Below are positions 54,426 through 63,990 of a stretch of DNA of 64,000 nt, in pieces (the stretch's first letter is position 1; the number at the start of each line of letters is the position of its first letter). Position numbers and translations under genes: made by a program. A model generated the notes under the pieces. The model saw only the letters and a program-made list of their open reading frames with translations. It made no database searches and was not told the DNA's origin. Origin of the DNA: Nereocystis luetkeana (Eukaryota; Sar; Phaeophyceae; Laminariales; Laminariaceae); assembly GCA_031213475.1 (NCBI GenBank), contig JARUPZ010000013.1, positions 7,358,739 to 7,422,738 of the forward strand, in the 5' to 3' direction.

Positions 54426-56640
54426 ATAAGGAGATGATCCACCTGTGGATCGTGATCTGCCTCATGTATAAAACGTAAACATTCCACCGGGGGGCGTGCG
54501 TGCGTCTAGGCACCGAATAGTAGCTGCAATGATGAAGAAGGGGGAATCACCGGATCCCCGCTACGGCTGGGTAGATCTTGGGCCCAGCTTCAACGCAATG
54601 GTTGAGAGAGCGCCTGCCTTTTAAACCCTATAACCCCAGCCCCGACACCTGGAAATATCTGGGCATTTTCTTTCCAGACCTCAACTCGTGGCAGGTATTT
54701 TATCCTCAGCGACACTCATTTTGGACAAGACAGGCCGTGGTCCCAGATGTCTCCCCTTCTACAGCAGCAGCAGTTCTCGGTGCTAGCCTTCATGTTAGTT
54801 CGCAAACAGTATCCGTCAAACACAATGGCCGAGAGGAAAACACGTCAGTGCTGTGTTTTCGTCCACGAGGGGTGTACCTGACTTTGATCGAACGGTGCGA
54901 AACCTCGTACAGGTCATCGACAGACAGATCATGATCTACGTGGATCTTTCAGGGGAAATACATTTAGGATATATTGTCTTATCCAAGTAGCTCATGTTGC
55001 CGGGTGGGAACCGTTTAGTCTGCGCTATCTGTTCCCTGGGTTGGACCTGCTGTACTATGCAGATTGTGCACAACACCTCAGGATTAGGGTCTAGGAGATC
55101 TATCTGATCTATACGTAGATCGTGGTGTCCGTTCGACTCGTGGAATACCAATTTTGTCCCAGGGAAGGCTGGATGAGACAAGACAGCTGTTCGCCGTGCC
55201 TTCTGCGTGAAACGTGAGTAGCAAAGGGCGTGTGCCCTCCAACACGACATACCCCAGCAGCAGGAGTACGAACAGTGGGCCGAAAAATATACACAAGCGC
55301 AACCACATTTTTGGGGACAATCTTCATTGGAAAGCGTGTGGGATACTTTTGGCGGCTGGTAAAAAGGGTTACATAAACAGCCACATCGCGCCGCGCAACA
55401 ACCAGCTCCTCTGGGTGGCAGCCAACCAGTCAGCAGCAGGCACGAACGTTGCACGTGATCCAAACGACGTCGCATGATGACCACAATAACAAAACACACG
55501 AAAAAGAAAAGGAAAGCGCCGACCCGACCGTCAAGAAGGTAAGAAAAAAAAAAAAAACTTCCACCCACGCACGCCTTCGCTGTGGAAACCCGATACATTC
55601 ATTCCGCGCTACTACTGGCAGGCTTCTTTTTCACCGTCGACGGAAATCGACACGTGCTGCTTTTGCGCGCCATCCTCACCCCTCACACCCTGTCGCGTAC
55701 AAACAGCAGCCGACCCACCCGACAAGGTCGTGATTCCCGCGCTTCGCTTGGCACAGAACCGGAAAAACAGGCGACTGCAGTAATTAGTCGCCCCGACCTG
55801 TCTCGACAGCGTCTTAGGCTGACGTGGTATTGATGGTAGCGTTTCGAGCTGACTCGGTAGCAGCCATATTAATAGGCTGACCGTACTCGCGTCATAACAT
55901 ACTGTAGGTTGACAAGCATCATAGCAGCAGACACAAGAGCGACCTAGGCAGGCTACATACACCCTGTACTCATGTAGGTGGACTCGCGTGTTATTGTACC
56001 GGGTAGTCAGCTAGTTGCATCCCGAGCTGGATAGCGTCCCGACAAGGCTGACTAAACGAGCTCACTAAACAAGCGTCCTAGGCTGATTAGCGTACCGGGT
56101 TTGAATAGCCCCCTAGGCCGGACACTGGACCAACCCCGGAAATCTTTACTCCGAACTCTAAACACTACCATCATCACCACCACCACCACATCACCAACAA
56201 CGTCAGTAGTAGCAGTAGCAGCGGCAGCGGTGGCGGCGGCCGCGCGTCACAGACGGTGGTCGCAAGGTCCCACGAACAAACACGTGGCTAAACGAGCTAC
56301 TACTGTAGTCTAGCCCTGAACGGGCACTCCCTTGCCGGCGCTGGCGTACATCTCGTAGTTCTCCGACACCTGGCGTCGTCAACGGCAACGAGAGGGGGGG
56401 GGGAGGGAGGGTTGTACCGTAGGCATGGGTAGGTGGGCGTTGTTGTTGTTGGTGGTGGTGGTGGTGTCGTGTGTATGTTTGCTTTTCCTAGTTTCATGTC
56501 AGCATATCAGCCCTTTTATTAATATTAATAGTAGAGCCCTTCCGTAGAAACCTAAACCTGACTCAACTTTCAAGCAAGTTGCCCCCACCACGGAACGGGT
56601 TTACATACATAACACGTGGCGCGTGCTATGCTGCTGTTGT
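54426..56640. other. Gene-free stretch downstream of the SOD gene
   Basis: GATCTG-rich repeat (54890-55130), then TAGGCTGAC/GACTCG-type degenerate repeats (55805-56110). GAAGGTAAGA at 55534 is donor-like but without a convincing exon. A CACCACCAC/GTAGCAGTAGCAG stretch lies at 56170-56235. Confidence 0.5.
54890..55130 (+). repeat. GATCTG-rich dispersed repeat, copy 5
   Basis: AGACAGATCATGATCTACGT, CTCATGTTGCCGGGTGGGAA, TGTTCCCTGGGTTGGACCTG, GTACTATGCAGATTGTGCAC, ATCTGATCTATACGTAGATC. Same order of words as the copies at 2.9 and 8.25 kb. Confidence 0.65.
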
Positions 56641-56642
56641 TA

Positions 56643-59600
56643 TCACATTAACTCATGTAAAACAAATATTGAGCCCCCTGTCACAAGGACACGCCAAACT
56701 AAACTGGAGCAGAAGAATACCTCAGGAGAAAATACCAGGTGTAGGACAGCGGCAGCACTCTTGGGCCGGAACAATTCCGACTCGCGGGGCTGGCTCCTCA
56801 ACGGAGGATTTTTCTTCACGATGTAACGTTCGAACACCGTCACTTTTTTTTTCTTATGTTGTGTCTGTGTTTTTTTTCTTCGCTCATCCCATTTATCATT
56901 CTCGCCCTTGTTCTCTCTCTCCCTCTCAAGTAACCGCCAAGCCATTTACCTCGAGCCAAGCCAAGCCAAGCAAGAAACAAAGCAGAGCCAAGCAGCAGAA
57001 AATAAGAAGCAGACGAGATCACGTCAAATCGAAGCAAACCAAATTCACGCTCACCACCGCCCAGTTGACAACGTTCCAGAAGGCGCTGATGTATTCCGGG
57101 CGGCGGTTCTGGTACTTGAGGTAGTAGGCGTGCTCCCACACGTCCAGGCCGACGATGGGGAACATAGCCGTGCCGGCCGCGCCGTCCATGAGGGGGTTGT
57201 CTAATATTTCCAAACGTGAGGGATAGTGGGGGGGGGGGGGGGGGGGGGGGGGCGTACTCATTTGTTGCTTGCCTTAGTCATTTGACCAATCGTATTACTG
57301 TTTCAAGACAGGATGTGGTGACAGCCGGTGGGGGGTGGGGTGGGGTGAGGGGGGGGGGTAGGGTAGGGGGGGGGGGGTGAATAGGGGTGAGGGGAGGGGT
57401 CACCAACCTGCTAAAAAAAGGCACATGGCACCCCCCCCCCCCTCCATTGCAATGCCAACCTTCGAAAAACGGGCACATGGTCACCCCCCCCCCCCCCCCC
57501 CTCCCCCCCGATTGCACTACCAACCCCCTAGCGTAACGCACACTGTTGTGCCCCTCCCACCAATTGCACCGCCGAGCTCTTAACAAAACGCAACTTGTCA
57601 CCCTCCACTACCCTTCCCCTTGCACTACCAACCCCCTAAAAATTCCACTATCCTCCTCCCTCGCCCTCCCCCAATTGGGCATACCAGCTTCTTGAACGAA
57701 TCACATGATCATCTCTTCCCCCTTCATTGCGCTGGCGGGCTCCCTAGCACAGTGCACACCGTCACACCCCCCCTACACATTGAAATACGAACATCCTAAA
57801 CTACCCCCCCCCTACAACTGCGCTTTCGTGTAGGTGACCTGGACCTGCCAGAAAGAAGAAAGAGGTATACCAGTAGCCGGGAGGAGGAGGATGAAATAGA
57901 TGCACAGATGTGACCGTGTGGCGAAGCAATATGAAAGTAGAACTCACATAGTAGGAGAATGTGAAACGTACAGGAGTAACGGGATGTGTTAGAAGAGGAG
58001 ATGAGGGAAATACAAGAATGGGACATGGAGGAGCTTTAGACACCAGATAACAGCGAGAAAACGATCCCTATCCTAGGAGATAGATGGTGCCTACAGGCGG
58101 CGAAACAGGAAGGCGATAAGATTGGGAGAAAAAAATAATTGTATTATGTGGAAACAACGTAATGAGCGCCCAAATGTTGGAGGTGTCTCTACTAGGAGTA
58201 GGAACGGTGCTCCGTCTCGAAAGGGAATCGTGCACCTCCCTTCATCTGATGCCGTCATCCAAATGCGAGAAAATCCACCCACAAGCGTTTTGTCAGTAGG
58301 ATGCAGCTCACCCTTCTTCATGCGACTCGTCGAATACCTCACGACGCTTCGCGCTTGGTGCTAGAGATCTCTGCTTGGTCGGTGAAAACCCGACGTGCTC
58401 CATCTCGAAAGAGATGCGTGCTCAATGGTCAACTGACTAAGGCAAGCAACAAATGAGTACACCCCCCTCCCGCCCCCCCCGCTGCGTCTCGAGAGGGATG
58501 CGTGGTCGATGATTGAACGACTCAGTCAAGCGACAACTGAGAACCCCGCCCCCCCGCGCCCATGGTCATACGACTACGGCAAGCAACAAATGAGTACGCC
58601 CCCCCCCCCCCCCCCCCACTCCCCAATAAGGCAGGTTGCTCACCCTGGTTAGGGGTAGCCGTGATGGCGAGTTTTCCGTCGGGCGTGCAGCCCAACCAAG
58701 CCCACCCCGATCCGAAAACGCCTGCCGCCGCGGCGCCGAACTGCTCCTTCATGGCGTCCATCGACCCGAACGATTCGTCGATCGCCTTCGCCAGCTGTGC
58801 GTAGAGAAGACGAGTAGCCAAAAAAGAGACCAGACGGAAGACGCCAGAATAGAGAGAGACCCCAAGATGAACCAATCCGGTGGTCCGGTGGCCGTTACAT
58901 TATGGCGAAAAGGCACGCATTGCGCCGACGACAATTTCAAGGAGACGAGGCACGGAGGCAGGCATGCAGGCAGGCAGGCAGGCACGGAGAAAGGAAGGAA
59001 GGAGGGAGGGCGGTATAGGTAGAGAGAGAGGTAGAGAGAGAGGTAGAGAGAGAGATAGAAATAAAGAGACAAGGGAGGCAGGGAGGAATGCAGGCAGGCA
59101 GGGAGGAACGGAGCGGGGAGGGGGGGGGGGGGGGCGAAAGAGGGAGGGAGCGAGGGAGGGGAGTCGTGGGGAGGCTTTAGCACAGGACACGACAGAGATC
59201 GACCACTGTTATCCCCTCCCTCGTACTTTGGGACGCGCGTCCTCGTCAGAGAGACACACGTAGAACAAAGAGCGACCGACCAAGCATACGCATCTTTTCG
59301 AAACTGATCATCTGCCAGTTTGGCCACGACTCACAGCTGGCGCACTACAAAGCATAGCGCCACTTTACTGTCCATGGATATAGGTACCGTAGGTGTATCA
59401 ATATTCGATCCAAAGCATTCGTCACGTTTCGGGACACAGTATTACGGGGGACCATAGTTAATAGGACCTATCGTATACATGAAACCCTATTTATTTGAGC
59501 ATTTTCACTAACAATATTTGGTCCTAATACCTATGGTCCTCCGTAGTAGTGGAGCATAACTATCAGGTACAAGGCAAAACAAAAAAGGTACCCAGATGAA

Positions 59601-62386
59601 TACATATCACTCTGTCCCTTTCTTCGTAGAAAAACCGTTGCGATGAAGCAAAAACATACAAACGGTACCTCGACTTCGGGACAAATTGGTGCTGGTAGCT
59701 ATTCTTGGGTCGATCCGCCCATCGAACCCCCCCGCCCCTCTCCCCCTCCTCCCCAATAACCGCGCGCAAGAAGCATGCCATGTTCGATGACTTGGCCCAC
59801 TGCGCTGTCGGTGTGACTGTTCTACCGTGCTAGAGGGTCGTACACCGTTCTGTGGCATACCAGGTCCGCAATGCGGCACACTGCGCTGTGCAAGTTCTCA
59901 TATACCAGGATACCACACACTCTTCCTCGGTAAACCAGGTAAACAACTATCGGTAAACATTGCTACTAATAGAAACCCACCACAGGCTTTCATTCGGACG
60001 TGGGGTCACGGAATCCGACGACGTTTTGTTCAGCTGGGAAAAAATAAATGTCCACCGGCCGTCGAAACTCAAAAGTCTATACAAACCCAAAAATCGAAAG
60101 GTTCCAACTACCAGCGTAAGGAAATCGGTATATTGACTACATCCACTGGTACATAGTGTTGGTACACGGGCAAATAAACACTGGTACAAAAATACTGGTA
60201 CCCATAACACTGGTACAAAAATACTGGTACCCATAATACTGGTACAAAAAACTGGCAATACTGGCATATTTACCTTGCCGGAAGGAGCGCCGCTGCTGGC
60301 GGGGTTGCAGAGGGTGTTCCAGAAGAGGCAGTGATTGTAGTGGCCTGGCCAAAGGGAGACCCGCGAGAACACGCAACATCCGAAGAAAACAGCGCGTCGA
60401 GATCGTGGCCGCAGCATGCGAGACCGAGCGAAACGACATAGAAAATATGGTACTGACCCAATGAGCTGTAGTAGGCTCACATGCATATATATATTTCTCC
60501 TGAGCGTGCTCGGTTGGTACATGCCTCTGGCATCTCAGAGCTCCCACTTGGACACCGCCGACCCCGTCTATTACTTGCCGGCGAAGATATTTTTTCTATT
60601 TTGTGTTGTGTTGTGTTGTGTTGTTTTGTTTTGTTTTGTGTGCGTGCGTGTACCCAGAGCACGGCATCGCGGGCGAGCGCGGCGCCATCGCGGGTGTCGG
60701 CGGGCGCTGGCGGGTAGGCGAGGGGTTGGAAAGAGCGCGGTCGCCGTTTTCGTGGCTAGGTGTCGCGTGTGCCTCGAGACCCGAGAGAAGCAAAAATGGG
60801 CTTTGTCTGGCCTCCTGATGTCGGTCGAAGATAATATGTTCGAGTCTATGAGGGTGGTTTCGGAGTTGCAAAGTAACATTCAAGCGGTACTTGTTTTTGC
60901 GACCATGGCTGAATTTCGGAGAGAGACCATCGCAGCCCGAGCACCAACATTGTCGAGCTGGCGGACGAGGGCCACGTTGAGCACCGGCTTCACGCGAGGC
61001 GCGCGACGGAGCTCACCGGGGTAGAGAGGGAGGGAAGCTGTACCCGGACAGAAGCGGTGGCGATGTGGTCGCGGGGGGGGGGGGGGGGTCGATTGTTGTT
61101 TCGACCGGCGCAAGGTGCTCCAATCAGGCGGGAAATAATTGCATCAGAGGGGAAGGGGAATTATTTTTTTCTTTCAATTTTTTCGTTTTTATTTTTATTG
61201 TTTTCGCGGTGCTGTGCCTTTCTGTGCCTCCTCTTTCGTGCAGATCACAAGAAGCAAAGAAGCATGAACGCATTACACGTACATGCATGCGGCGTCCGGG
61301 TTGTTTTCCTGGATGAAGCACGGAGCTCTTGGCTTTCGCAAGTCGCCTGTTTGCACCTAGTTGCTTCGACCGTCTGTTCCGTTCCATTCTTCCTCGCGAG
61401 CGAGCGTAGCGGGCGGCGCTTGTAAACCATACCCGTATACCTGCAGTATCTACTAGAAAAGTAGTACTACATCTACCATAAGAGCACCATTTTTTTTCTC
61501 TGATTACCCTTGGGTAGTACTAATACTATTACGGGGGATCATAGAAAATAGGACCTAAGGTATACACAAAAACCTATATGTTTTCCTATTTTTGCTAACA
61601 ATATTTGGTCCTATTTACTATGGTCCCCCGTAATATATATAGCGGAAACATCTTGCTTGTGTTGTTGTGTTTCGCGTACCCGGTACGCTGGCTTTTCACT
61701 TGCTTGACACTTGAATTAGCGACTATTTTTTATTTTTTGGTTTTCCTCTGTCTCACAGTCTGTGACCACAGCACACAATCAGTACGAGGCTCTCTAGGAT
61801 AAGGAATCAGGACGGACACTGGGTGTGCTGATGAAGCTGGGTAGAAAGGACGATTTAATGTGAAGACAACAACACCAACAATAACAACAACAACAACAAC
61901 AACAACAATCAAAAAAAAAGTGAGACTGTTGCCGCCGTCGCGTCATATCGGGTACTGAAACAGCTGGCACCTCTTACAACCGGTGGTGAGAGTACTTGAT
62001 ACAACTCTGTCCGGGAATATAGCCCACGTTTGAAGCCTGCTGTGAACATGAAACGGGTCTATATTGTTGGCCAGAGTGAGAACGTCGGTATATTATACAA
62101 AAAAATATATATACAAGCAGGAGAAGTGTCATCATCACCGCCGCCGGCAGTGCTTTGCATTGATAAGACCTGGGGTGAACATGTGTTTACAAGAACAAAA
62201 CGTGGAGACGCACGCGCACGCGATAACTCTCTCTGCACCAGTATCTTGGTAAAATTGGTTCATATATATATATATATATATATATATTTAAATCTCACCG
62301 CCGCCGGCATTGCGAACGCCTCCGCCGGTCTTGATGGCGTCCTTCTGAAGGGCGAGGAGCGAGGGGGCGCTCTTGCCCGCCAGGGC
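56643..62386 (-). CDS. SOD2: Mn-type superoxide dismutase, 5' end missing
   Basis: Converts superoxide to oxygen and hydrogen peroxide; eukaryotic Mn-SODs usually sit in mitochondria. Exons in transcription order: 62386-62299, 60344-60274, 58794-58644, 57200-57055, then probably a short C-terminal exon near 56860-56643. The four main exons have GT/AG borders and fitting phases (0, 1, 0, 1, 0). Key parts: [99 protein letters not shown]. Metal ligands visible: the second His of HYNH, and Asp and His of DVWEH. Gly in GGGHxNH and Gln in PNQD are the Mn-type arrangement, rather than the Fe-type Gln in the helix. The N-terminal exon with the HxxxHH region and any transit peptide is not found above 62387, so it probably lies beyond the window. 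The end FERYIVKK (near 56830-56805) resembles the family's ERY terminus, but its acceptor lies in an A-run and is unresolved. Confidence 0.9.
57220..57290 (-). repeat. Poly(C)-tailed element, CGAAAG subtype end, in SOD intron
   Basis: Minus strand: CGATTGGTCAAATGACTAAG, GCAAGCAACAAATGAGTACG, then about 25 C (plus-strand G run 57228-57252), 28 bases downstream of the start of the intron's last segment before exon 57200. Confidence 0.75.
57405..57835. repeat. Degenerate C-rich satellite, about 60-65-base units, in SOD intron
   Basis: Seven or so units with the order GCACATGG...CACCCCCCCC, TCCATTGCAATGCCAACC, then CCTAAAAAA-type spacer. Unit starts near 57420, 57472, 57540, 57595, 57655, 57715 and 57765. 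Confidence 0.8.
58150..58620 (+). repeat. Cluster of poly(C)-tailed elements in SOD intron
   Basis: In order: ATGAGCGCCCAAATGTTGGA / GGTGTCTCTACTAGGAGTAG / CGTCTCGAAAGGGAATCGTG module; GTAGGATGCAGCTCACCCTT, GCTTGGTCGGTGAAAACCCG, CATCTCGAAAGAGATGCGTG, GGCAAGCAACAAATGAGTAC, poly(C) (58460-58480); then two shorter end fragments each closing in poly(C) (58545-58553 and 58600-58618). The full 5'-to-3' order of the CGAAAG subtype can be read here. Confidence 0.85.
58960..59165 (+). repeat. AGGC / GAGAGGTA / GGGAGG microsatellites in SOD intron
   Basis: (GGCA)n near 58963-58983, AGAGAGAGGT units near 59021-59055, then a G/A-rich tract to 59161. The long frames here (for example Arg/Glu/Gly-rich on plus, Pro/Ser/Leu-rich on minus) are false. 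Confidence 0.9.
59440..59549. mobile_element. Family-1 MITE in SOD intron
   Basis: TATTACGGGGGACCATAGTT, CACTAACAATATTTGGTCCT, ACCTATGGTCCTCCGTAGTA. The preceding CACGTTTCGGGACACAG resembles the left half of family 2. Confidence 0.88.
60175..60262 (+). repeat. 29-base tandem repeat in SOD intron
   Basis: ACTGGTACAAAAATACTGGT plus ACCCATAAC, about three units, ending 12 bases before the border of exon 60274-60344. It sits at the donor side of that exon. Confidence 0.88.
61527..61635. mobile_element. Family-1 MITE (intact) in SOD intron
   Basis: TATTACGGGGGATCATAGAA and TACTATGGTCCCCCGTAATA, 109 bases including TA at both ends, immediately followed by the 230-base dispersed repeat copy. Confidence 0.93.
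61650..61895 (+). repeat. 230-base dispersed repeat, copy 2
   Basis: Counterpart of 12306-12535: TCTTGCTTGTGTTGTTGTGT, GTACCCGGTACGCTGGCTTT, CTCTAGGATAAGGAATCAGG, GGTAGAAAGGACGATTTAAT, then AAC/ACAAC repeats. Roughly 80% similar by eye. Confidence 0.85.
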
Positions 62387-62685
62387 CTGGGTACGACAAG
62401 GAGGCGGTTAAACAACAACAAAAAACGCGGCAAGAGTACACCGACACACACACAAAATCAAGAACACAGAGATCAGAGGTGGCGGAAGACGGTGCGCGGG
62501 CGTTTCTTAATATTGAAAAAGAAACTGCAAGCCATTCGGTAAATTGAACAACGAAATCGGTAAAATGTGTTCCGACCAATCAGTTCGACTACCTGGCGAA
62601 AAAAATAGAAGACATTGTACAGGCACGCGATCGGCGTGTCGCGGCAGTAGAATTTGCACTACAGCAGCACTTCTCTGGCTGCAAC

Positions 62686-62793
62686 TATAACGGGGGAACA
62701 TAGTAAATAGGACCTACGGTGACACAAAAACCTAAATATTTCCCTGCTTTCACTCGCAATATTTGGTCCTATTTACTATGGTCCCCCGTAATA
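62686..62793. mobile_element. Family-1 MITE (intact)
   Basis: TATAACGGGGGAACATAGTA and TACTATGGTCCCCCGTAATA with centre CTCGCAATATTTGGTCC. Confidence 0.93.
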
Positions 62794-63114
62794 GGTCTTA
62801 ACTCACAGCAGTTACGACTACGTACGTAGTATGGAGAGATAAACAAAAGGGCGAATATATGGAATGTGATGGGGGGAAAATAACCAAGAATGAACACACA
62901 GCCCAGCCCGCACGCGTGAATAAAAAATAGCAGTAACAAAGAGAACATCCGCAATAACAGCAACAACACAACAACACAACATACAACAACAAAACCAGCA
63001 ACAACGTCTACAACAACAGCCGAGCGCGTTACCTGCAAGATGGGTTCCCGACAACGTAACAGTCGGACTTTTTACTTTTTCCGTCTGGTTCAGCGCAGTA
63101 CGAGACCGTACCCC

Positions 63115-63230
63115 TATTACGGGGGACCATAGTAAGTAGGGCCTACGGTACACACACAAACGCAGATGCTTACCTGGTACCTATTTTTCCCAACATTATT
63201 TGGTGCTACTTACTATGGCCCCCCGTAATA
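63115..63230. mobile_element. Family-1 MITE (intact) carrying TACCTGGTA
   Basis: TATTACGGGGGACCATAGTA and TACTATGGCCCCCCGTAATA. The centre has GCTTACCTGGTACCTATTTT, seven bases longer than sibling copies. Confidence 0.93.
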
Positions 63231-63431
63231 GTCTCTACTTACCACAGATGCGGAGATACTCATTCATTGGCCAACTATACACTCAAAAACACAAACTCAC
63301 GTTCCGGGATGTGTCATTGGTCGACAGAAACACACCTGTCTCATCCGTGCTACAATGGAGGTAGGTGGCACCTTTTTTTGCCTTGCAAGGCAAATATTTC
63401 TGCCTGACCGGGAGGGGGGGGGGGCTCCTCA

Positions 63432-63632
63432 CAACCCTTTTAGGATTGCAGTCCCGTTTTGGGGGCAAACTATTGCGGGGGGCCATATTAAATAAGACCT
63501 ACGGTAAACTCAAAAATCTATATATTTACCTTTTTTTAATACCAATATTTGGTCCTATTTACCATGGTCCCCCGCGATACTCGAATAGTAAGCAGTTTAT
63601 CCCCAAAACGGCACTGCAGTCCTAAACGGCTT
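63432..63632. mobile_element. Family-2 MITE interrupted by a family-1 MITE
   Basis: Family-2 left half (CCCTTTTAGGATTGCAGTCC, CGTTTTGGGGGCAAAC) ends at 63470. The family-1 element 63471-63579 follows (TATTGCGGGGGGCCATATTA to ATGGTCCCCCGCGATA). Then family 2 resumes (CTCGAATAGTAAGCAGTTTA, TCCCCAAAACGGCACTGCAG, TCCTAAACGG). Removing the insert restores a single TA. Confidence 0.93.
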
Positions 63633-63797
63633 GACTGAGGATTCACTCAATATCGTTGGAACATACCCTTTACTCATTTACAGCACTATTCGCGGTATAC
63701 CGCAAAGATTGTTCAGCACGCACATGCGTGTGCGATCGGTTTCCAGCGCTCGTTCTCTGTACGACGGTAATAAAAGGGTGCTACTCAGAGTACTAGT

Positions 63798-63870
63798 ATT
63801 ATGGAGGCCCCTAGTAAACAGGACCTACAGCACACACAAAAAACTACATATTCCGTTTTTTTTGTGAGCA
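63798..63870. mobile_element. Family-1 MITE, truncated
   Basis: TATTATGGAGGCCCCTAGTA, AACAGGACCTACAGCACACA, then breaks off after TTTTTTTGTGAGCA; the right terminal repeat is missing. Confidence 0.7.
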
Positions 63871-63883
63871 AGAGTAGTAGTAG

Positions 63884-63990
63884 TATTACGGGGGGCCAAA
63901 GTAAATAGGACCAAATATTGTTAGTAAAAATAGGGAAATATTTGGGTTTTAGATTATACAGTAGGTCCTATTAACTATGGTCCCCCGTTA
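63884..63990. mobile_element. Family-1 MITE at the right edge
   Basis: TATTACGGGGGGCCAAAGTA and AACTATGGTCCCCCGTTA with centre ATTGTTAGTAAAAATAGGGA; opposite core orientation to its neighbour at 63471. Confidence 0.9.

Noticed and set aside
60571..61113. Minus-strand open frames between SOD exons considered as an extra SOD exon
   Set aside because: The neighbouring exons (62299 and 60344) join directly in phase to give the family motif GGGHYNH, leaving no room for another exon.
62769..63159. Cys/Leu/Val-rich minus-strand frames considered as a membrane protein or SOD N-terminus
   Set aside because: They come from an ACAACA simple repeat and a MITE end; no HxxxHH motif of SOD is present.
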